From: Chloroflexota bacterium
Lineage (GTDB): Bacteria; Chloroflexota; Dehalococcoidia; Plut-88900
Reading direction: 5' to 3'
Length of the DNA stretch: 11,061 bases
NCBI GenBank assembly: GCA_022572865.1
Contig: JACZVB010000016.1
Location: 1 to 11,061 of the forward strand
Numbering within the stretch: position 1 is the first letter of the stretch; each line of letters begins with the position of its first letter. A program made the position numbers and the translations under genes. The notes beneath the pieces were generated by a model. It saw only the letters and a program-made list of their open reading frames with translations. It was not told the origin of the DNA and ran no database searches. Positions 6,661-11,061 of the stretch are shown here, piece by piece.

Positions 6661-7470
6661 TCACAGCTGGGTCCTGCGGGCATCATCACGATACTTGCAA
6701 AGTGCACAGGATGGCGCTGCCTCCGGCGGCTCGGGCAGGTCCAGAATGTCCATGACCTCTCCGAGAAAATGCATAAAGCCATCATCGTCTCGATTGAACT
6801 CGATCCAGCGGACGTCACCGATGTAAGATATCCGGCCATCGGTGTCCCTGGAGATGTCCATGGGCTGGACACAGACCAGGCCGAGCCGGGTCACGGGAGA
6901 CAGGGCCAGCTTTCCGGGCGCAGCGTTCTCCAGGGCGTAGGCATAGGCGTGGAGCTGCCGGCTGTAGAGGGGGAGGTGGTGGCCCCTGGTATTGGTCGTC
7001 TTGAAGTCGATGACGCCGTAGGAGCCGTCTTCGAACCGGATGACGGAGTCGAACTTCCCGCGCAGGAAACAGGTGGAGGTGTGGCCGGGGATCGTAATGG
7101 GTTCAGACTCTACCCAGCTCTCGCCGTATGCGACGGTGCCGGGGGGTAGGCTGGGATCGACCTCCGAGCTGGGCAAGCCGTTGAAGAATTCGTTCATCAA
7201 CTTGTCTATGACGCCGAAAATCCCGGGGAAGGGCGTCCTTGGTGGACCGAACTGGCGAGCGACCTTCAGATGAAAGCAGCGCTTGCAGTACTCCCATAGG
7301 AAGGCGAAGTCCGACGGGCTCAGTTTCCAGTTTTGAGGTTTCGATTCCTGCCCTGGCCCCCGCGCCTCGATACCAAGCCCAGCTGCTGCATCATGCCCAA
7401 GAAAATCCGCTTGGACCCATCTTTCCACGCGCTCACCGCCGGAGGAACTGAGGATGGTCATCCCCGCCAT
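6661..7470 (-). CDS. Stand-alone PD-(D/E)XK (RecB/Cas4-like) nuclease with paired CxxC motifs
   Basis: The product of about 269 residues has the PD-(D/E)XK nuclease core: GKFDSVIRF (Asp at about 141), GVIDFKTT (Asp 155 and Lys 157), and the RecB-type QLHAYAYAL helix (Gln 172, Tyr 176). An N-terminal LSPSDFAFLWEYCKRCFHL (Cys 62 and 65) and a C-terminal CALCKYRDD (Cys 255 and 258) bracket the core. Such flanking cysteines hold a [4Fe-4S] cluster in AddB and Cas4 nucleases, so a metal staple is likely here by analogy. ATG at 7470 is preferred, with a weak AGG 5 bases upstream; ATG 7461 and GTG 7503 are alternatives, and the first 45 residues or so look unconserved. No helicase or CRISPR genes are nearby. 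Similar lone nucleases are common in environmental bacterial genomes; their role is unknown to me. Confidence 0.82.
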   Translation of the reverse strand: MAGMTILSSSGGERVERWVQADFLGHDAAAGLGIEARGPGQESKPQNWKLSPSDFAFLWEYCKRCFHLKVARQFGPPRTPFPGIFGVIDKLMNEFFNGLPSSEVDPSLPPGTVAYGESWVESEPITIPGHTSTCFLRGKFDSVIRFEDGSYGVIDFKTTNTRGHHLPLYSRQLHAYAYALENAAPGKLALSPVTRLGLVCVQPMDISRDTDGRISYIGDVRWIEFNRDDDGFMHFLGEVMDILDLPEPPEAAPSCALCKYRDDARRTQL

Positions 7471-7699
7471 TGTGACCTGTTTGTTAGTGGCAGGTACACC
7501 CACCTATTCTTGTCCATCTTGATCCTTAAAACGCTGGGCCGGTATTCAGGCTTCAGGTTGTCCTCCTCACCAGGTCGCCACAGGCCTTAGAGAGGACGAA
7601 TCCCGGTGGTTTCGGTCGCCAGAAGGACGTTAGACCGGTGACATACAGTCTTAGGCCAAAACCCGAGACTCCCGGCCCAGCCGAGACCGCAGGAACGGG

Positions 7700-7722
7700 G
7701 CCTGGAGGGCCGGCCCTGAGGC
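7700..7722. other. Palindromic hairpin just downstream of the selenoprotein gene
   Basis: AGGGCCGGCCCT (7706-7717) is a perfect 12-base palindrome, extended by GCCT (7700-7703) and AGGC (7719-7722) with unpaired G residues. It begins 20 bases past the selenoprotein stop on the minus strand, where a transcription end would be expected, but no U-run follows. The gap 7471-7741 otherwise shows no gene. Confidence 0.35.
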
Positions 7723-7741
7723 GAAGGAGGTGTTGCCGGGC

Positions 7742-8290
7742 CTACTCTTGGCCCAGTATTTTGAGCACCTGGGGAAGGGCCAGTTTCGCCCGCTCTTTAA
7801 GGTCCTCCGGGGTGAGCCTCCCTATGGGGTGAGGGATCACGGCGAAGGGATAGTCTGGTATCCCCTGTATCTCGGCGATAGCCTTGGCCTGGTTGACGAA
7901 CTCGTCGGTGATTATTACCGCCGTCGGTACGCCCTGCTTCTCCAGCTCGATTCCGTCGTGCAAACTGCACTGACTGCAGGAGCCTCAGTCCCCTATCGCG
8001 ACGATTGCGAAATCGCTCTCTTCCGCCAGCTGGCGCACCGTCTCCGTAGGCGCGGGCCTGGAGGAGTCGGGCTTGCGGGCGGACCGGACCTCTTTAAGCT
8101 CGAACTGCTCATTCAGCATGTCGGCCACCAGCTTTAGAATTTCGCCGGCGTTGGCCTTGCTGTTGTCCAGCAGCCCTATCACTTTGCCATCGAGGGTGCC
8201 GTTCCTCGGGGCCATGGAGGCCTCGACGTCAATGGCGCCAGCGGTGGGGTCCATGACGGTGATGGTGTTGGCCTTGGGTTCGACTACCAT
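7742..8290 (-). CDS. UGSC-family selenoprotein (Sec encoded by in-frame TGA)
   Basis: Read through the TGA at 7985-7987 as selenocysteine, the frame gives one 182-residue protein. The first part has VMDPTAG near residue 12, then DGKVIGLLDNSKANAGEIL and RKPDSSRPAP. It leads to FAIVAIGD, Sec102, and then GSCSQCSLHDGIELE. The second part has VPTAVIITDEFV and FAVIPHPIGRL. These blocks are those of the UGSC family, named for its Sec-Gly-Ser-Cys motif. Sec102 and Cys105 form a UxxC redox pair, and Cys108 adds an overlapping CxxC. Both halves are in frame and similarity is continuous, which argues against a nonsense mutation. A SECIS-like hairpin lies at 7955-7974. The ATG at 8290 has AAAGGAG with a 7-base spacer. 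Gene callers that treat TGA as stop would split or lose it. The function of the family is not established; a thiol/selenol redox role is inferred. It lies 49 bases downstream of TDGLP-family copy 4, probably in one transcript. Confidence 0.9.
7955..7974 (-). promoter_or_regulatory. Candidate bacterial SECIS element
   Basis: Downstream of the UGA the mRNA can fold GUC-A-GUGCA / GUU / UGCAC-GAC. This is eight base pairs with one bulged A and a 3-base apical loop that begins with G. The loop starts 19 bases after the UGA. Bacterial SECIS elements, read by SelB, need a hairpin within coding sequence, a short apical loop with G in its first two positions, and a loop roughly 16 to 37 bases after the UGA; this one meets all three. 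A competing stem CUGCA/UGCAG with loop GUCAG (7965-7979) is also possible, but is closer to the UGA and shorter. Confidence 0.75.
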
Positions 8291-8339
8291 GTCATCACTC
8301 CTTTACATACATCTCTGTCCCGACTGCGTGTTGAACGTT

Positions 8340-9389
8340 TTAGACATTGGGGATGGCCAGGGTCACAGATTTGGTGGCGCTGCCCCTACCTCCTCCCCAG
8401 GGCATTACAGTACAGAAGAAACCACCGGCGCTTCCACCCGCCACCAGTATCATGAAGTCATCGGGGCTGGTCACGGCCGCGGTTATATCCTCACCGCCCA
8501 TCTGGGGATTGTTGGGGTCCCAACTGGCAAGCCGACGGTTCCAGAAAGGGCCCGGGCGTTTTGTGGCCTCGAAGAGGAAGTTTCTGACGTCCTTTTTGGA
8601 CCAGCCCTCGTCGCGGATGTGCCCCAGGAGCTCGGGGCTGATGAGCACCATGAACTCGCCGCAGTTGGGGTAGGCCTGGGCAAGGATGCCGTTGGCTATA
8701 GAGGTGAGGATGCCTTCTGCCGTGTGACTGACGTGGTCGTCTCCTTGAAGGGGAGCGTTGCCGGCAAGGACGGTGACGGCGCTGGTCTCTAGGCTCAGGC
8801 CCCGCTCCACGTGGAGAGGCTCCCAGGGGCTCAGCTCCTCGTTCTCTGCAATACAATAACTGTACTTGCCGGGGTGGCCGAAGGTCGACTTGTCCAGCAC
8901 CCCGGGCACCGAGCCGCACACGTTCATCAGGATCAGCCTGATGGCCCGGCCTATGGTGGCGTTGGACCTCTTGGTGGGGCCGAAGAGGTTGTTTGCGCAG
9001 TTGATGTCCAGCTCCCTGGCGATGGGCCCGTGGACTATGACCATGTGGCCAGTCCCAGCGGTGCTGGCCGATGTCCCGTGGAGGTTGAACTGGTCCTCGC
9101 ACATCGCCTCTATCGCGGTGGCTACCACCGGCATGTACTCGGGGAGGCAGCCAGCCATGATGGCGTTGATGGCTACCTTCTCGGCGGTGATCTCCCGCTT
9201 GCGAGTCGGGATCGTCCCCAACACGTCGCCCGGCTGCTTGTTGGCGGCCTGGAGGAACTCGGCTACCCGGTCGGGGGTAGGAGGCACTACAGGCAGGCCG
9301 TCGGTCAGGCCCTTCTCATAGTAGAACTCGATGGCCGCGACGGTATCCGGGACCTGATACGTTTGCGACGATAACGAAGACGATGGCAT
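8340..9389 (-). CDS. TDGLP-family conserved protein, copy 4 (selenoprotein partner)
   Basis: This 349-residue protein is the most divergent of the four family copies, and the one next to the selenoprotein. It keeps PDTVAAIEFYYEKGLTDGLPVVPPTPDRV, VAINAIMAGCLPEYMPVV, SNATIGRAIRLILMNVC, GVLDKSTFGHPGKYSYCIAENEELSPWEPLHVERG, and the C-terminal MILVAGGSAGGFF and ATKSVTLAIPN blocks. It differs where the tandem copies read INSGWNLFGPGWR (here INCANNLFGPTKR, with an extra Cys) and RPSRNWVV (here IPTRKREI). The Cys in CHGE of the tandem copies is shifted by one residue (NCGE). The ATG at 9389 has GGGGGAG 5 bases upstream. The stop lies 49 bases before the selenoprotein start, so co-transcription and a joint role are likely. 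No enzyme activity can be assigned. Confidence 0.86.
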   Translation of the reverse strand: MPSSSLSSQTYQVPDTVAAIEFYYEKGLTDGLPVVPPTPDRVAEFLQAANKQPGDVLGTIPTRKREITAEKVAINAIMAGCLPEYMPVVATAIEAMCEDQFNLHGTSASTAGTGHMVIVHGPIARELDINCANNLFGPTKRSNATIGRAIRLILMNVCGSVPGVLDKSTFGHPGKYSYCIAENEELSPWEPLHVERGLSLETSAVTVLAGNAPLQGDDHVSHTAEGILTSIANGILAQAYPNCGEFMVLISPELLGHIRDEGWSKKDVRNFLFEATKRPGPFWNRRLASWDPNNPQMGGEDITAAVTSPDDFMILVAGGSAGGFFCTVMPWGGGRGSATKSVTLAIPNV

Positions 9390-9429
9390 TTACACTCCCC
9401 CCAGGCGCTGAATTTAACGTAACTAGGAT

Positions 9430-9456
9430 GTTATCACAGCAGTGCTGCACCGACAA
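9430..9456 (-). promoter_or_regulatory. Weak promoter candidate before copy 4 and the selenoprotein
   Basis: On the minus strand TTGTCG (9451-9456) and GATAAC (9430-9435) are 15 bases apart, about 40 bases upstream of the copy 4 ATG. Between them lies an odd palindrome CAGCAGTGCTG (9437-9447), placed like an operator. The short spacer makes the promoter doubtful; transcription could instead come from the MmgE/PrpD gene 110 bases upstream. Confidence 0.27.
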
Positions 9457-9499
9457 CCGTAGCAACACGGGAATGTTTAATGAAATCCCCGATCATCTG

Positions 9500-10885
9500 C
9501 TAGGCCCGGGACCCCACCGGCGAGGTCAGGCAGACCATTCCCATCAGCTCCCGTATGTCGGGCAGGTCTTCCAGCCCGTAGACCAGGTCGATGGAGCGGC
9601 TGATCTGATCGGGGTCCAGGAGGGTCCGAGCGCAGGAGGCGTATTTCTCCTTGATCTCTTCGTCTGTCAGAGGGTGGAAGGGGGTGCCCTTGGCCTGCTC
9701 GGCCCTGCTTTCGTGCTCCTGGCCGTCCTTCATCACCACGCGCACCACCACGTAGCCGCCGCTGTCTACCACCACTGGTTCCTGGTCATGGTCGTAGATG
9801 ACCTTCACCTTGCGCGACAGTTCCTGGACCTGGGGCCTCTGTACCTGGGCCTCTGCAAAGGTATCGGGGTCGACTTTGCCGTCGATAAGGGCGGAGGCAA
9901 CGCAGAACTGCATGCAGAATTTGCCCTCCAGACCTGTATTGGCCAGGCTGTAGATCAGGGACATATCCTCGCCCGGAGGCGTGATGACCTCCACCCGGTC
10001 TATCTCCTCGGGGCTGGGGTTGGATTCTTCGAATATCGCCAGGCTGGCGTCCAGGGTCCGGTGGGTGTTGTTGCAGCAGGGGTATTTCTTCACCACAATG
10101 CCGGTGGAGAGTATCTCCCAGGGCGAGCCCATGGTCCCCACCAGGCGACTGGACCCGCCATCATCCGACGAGTAGACCTGACAGAAGCCTAGAGGATGGT
10201 CCAGGTGGTCTGCGCTTGAGGTGAAGCCCTTCTGGGCCAGGAGCGCAGCGAGGAGGCCGTTTCGAGCGGCCTCGCCTACGTGCAGGGGTTTGGTCATAGT
10301 GCCGAAGTTGACCCTCAGGCCGTTGGACAGGGATGTCGCTATGCCCATGGCCATCCGAATCCGGTCCGTATCCAGGCCCATCAGTTTAGCCGCGGCAGCG
10401 GCGGCGCCCAGGCACCCCAGGGTAGAGGTGGCATGCCAGCCCTTGACGTAGTGGGACTTGCCCACCGCCAGTCCCAGCTTGCACTCCACCTCGAAGCCCA
10501 CCAGGAACGCCTCCAGGACCTGGGCCCCCGAGGCGCCCAGCTCTTCGCCCAGGGACATTATGGCCGGGACCAGGGGCGCGCTGGGGTGCCCCATTATCGA
10601 ATCGTTGACGTCGTCGAAATCCAGGGCGTGGGCCATGGTCCCGTTCAAGAGGGCGGCGCTCAGGCAGTCGGTGCGGGTCCCGGCGCCTACGACCCCGGCC
10701 ACGGGCTTCCCTTCTCGATCACGAAGGGTTTCAACGAGAATTCGGACCCCCTCGTCGGCTGCGCCTGCCATCGTGACGCCCAGGGTGTCCAGAATAGCCC
10801 GTTTCCCCAGGTGTCTCGCCTCCTGGGGGATCTCTTGGAGGCTGGTGTTGGCTATGAAATCGACTACCGAATCAGTGGCATTCAT
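9500..10885 (-). CDS. MmgE/PrpD family protein
   Basis: The 461-residue product belongs to the MmgE/PrpD superfamily, which includes 2-methylcitrate dehydratase, cis-aconitate decarboxylase and iminodisuccinate epimerase. Diagnostic blocks are NGTMAHALDFDDV (81-93) with HPSAPLVPA (100-108), KGWHATSTLG (148-157), MTKPLHVGEAARNGLLAALLA (197-217), VKKYPCCNNTHRTLDA (265-280) and, near the end, HPLTDEEIKEKYASCA. Length is normal for the family, and the active-site region residues (Asp pair in DFDD, His in GWHAT, Lys/His in TKPLH) are all present. Without prpB/prpC neighbours it should not be called prpD. The ATG at 10885 directly follows GGGAGGGACC; an in-frame GTG at 10897 would overlap that ribosome site. 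It is the first minus-strand gene after the right-hand promoter region. The substrate is unknown, probably a dicarboxylate or tricarboxylate-like acid. Confidence 0.9.
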   Translation of the reverse strand: MNATDSVVDFIANTSLQEIPQEARHLGKRAILDTLGVTMAGAADEGVRILVETLRDREGKPVAGVVGAGTRTDCLSAALLNGTMAHALDFDDVNDSIMGHPSAPLVPAIMSLGEELGASGAQVLEAFLVGFEVECKLGLAVGKSHYVKGWHATSTLGCLGAAAAAAKLMGLDTDRIRMAMGIATSLSNGLRVNFGTMTKPLHVGEAARNGLLAALLAQKGFTSSADHLDHPLGFCQVYSSDDGGSSRLVGTMGSPWEILSTGIVVKKYPCCNNTHRTLDASLAIFEESNPSPEEIDRVEVITPPGEDMSLIYSLANTGLEGKFCMQFCVASALIDGKVDPDTFAEAQVQRPQVQELSRKVKVIYDHDQEPVVVDSGGYVVVRVVMKDGQEHESRAEQAKGTPFHPLTDEEIKEKYASCARTLLDPDQISRSIDLVYGLEDLPDIRELMGMVCLTSPVGSRA

Positions 10886-10937
10886 GGTCCCTCCCACGAG
10901 ATAGGTCTTAAATACAGATTGCCCTCACTTCGAGGCT

Positions 10938-10966
10938 ATTATCCGAGGTTTGAGGGATTCCTTCAA
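10938..10966 (-). promoter_or_regulatory. Candidate promoter for the MmgE/PrpD gene
   Basis: On the minus strand TTGAAG (10961-10966) and GATAAT (10938-10943) are separated by 17 bases. The -10 matches 5 of 6 and the -35 matches 4 of 6. The -10 lies about 52 bases before the ATG. Transcription from here could also cover copy 4 and the selenoprotein. Confidence 0.5.
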
Positions 10967-11015
10967 CCCCCAGGGGGGACCAGGGGCAGCACACATGTGG
11001 CAAGGGGCCAGTGGT

Positions 11016-11043
11016 TTGACACGGCCCAATGGAATGGTAGAAT
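11016..11043 (+). promoter_or_regulatory. Sigma70-type promoter reading out of the right edge
   Basis: TTGACA (11016-11021, perfect) and TAGAAT (11038-11043, 5 of 6) are separated by 16 bases on the plus strand. No start codon follows inside the window, so the gene it serves lies to the right and is divergent from MmgE/PrpD. Confidence 0.55.
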
Positions 11044-11061
11044 GTGGAGCGCCCTACCAGG

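Noticed and set aside
7638..7832. Small plus-strand open frame after the selenoprotein
   Set aside because: It has an Arg/Pro/Ser-rich shadow-like composition and overlaps the selenoprotein C-terminus antisense.
7985..7987. The TGA as a true stop, or as a nonsense mutation making a pseudogene
   Set aside because: Sequence stays in frame and family-like on both sides, the codon falls at the Sec of the UGSC motif, and a SECIS-like hairpin follows.
1..11061. CRISPR arrays, tRNA/rRNA genes, insertion sequences or attachment sites
   Set aside because: I saw no regularly spaced repeats, cloverleaf-like segments, transposase motifs or flanking terminal repeats. The only large repeats are the paralogous genes.

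Overview
The window looks like a GC-rich bacterial chromosome segment from an uncultivated lineage. Strong AGGAGG-type ribosome sites, a flavin/F420-type LLM oxidoreductase, an MmgE/PrpD enzyme, an SDR and Sec use would suit a Chloroflexota (Dehalococcoidia/SAR202-like) or similar environmental genome. That placement is a low-confidence inference, because there is no rRNA or other marker gene.

Layout from left to right. The C-terminal end of an SDR oxidoreductase (+, cut by the window edge) converges on an agmatinase/arginase-family ureohydrolase (-). Next comes a tandem run of three paralogous genes (-, 1497-4714) of an uncharacterised family of about 350 residues with a TDGLP(V/I/L)xPPT signature. 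A short AT-richer stretch follows, with an intact hicB antitoxin-type gene (+) and, directly after it, a hicA toxin gene broken by a frameshifting deletion. Then come an LLM-family oxidoreductase (-), a stand-alone PD-(D/E)XK (RecB-like) nuclease with paired CxxC motifs (-), a UGSC-family selenoprotein (-), a fourth, more divergent member of the TDGLP family (-), and an MmgE/PrpD protein (-). A good sigma70-type promoter points out of the right edge.

The main point is the gene at 7742-8290. Naive gene calling splits it into two open frames at a TGA codon. Read through, the TGA gives a Sec-Gly-Ser-Cys-Ser-Gln-Cys motif, the namesake motif of the UGSC family. A hairpin fitting the bacterial SECIS pattern lies just downstream of the TGA. 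The upstream neighbour on the same strand is TDGLP-family member 4, and three further members lie about 3 kb away. I infer that the selenoprotein and the TDGLP proteins form one uncharacterised redox or metabolic system, with MmgE/PrpD, LLM and ureohydrolase enzymes as possible pathway neighbours. No substrate can be named from sequence.

Almost all genes lie on the minus strand. Two tight runs look co-transcribed: 4714 to 1497, and 9389 to 7742, possibly preceded by MmgE/PrpD. Gene-free stretches are all shorter than 300 bases; they hold weak promoter-like sites, hairpins and, upstream of hicB, a tandem imperfect repeat.
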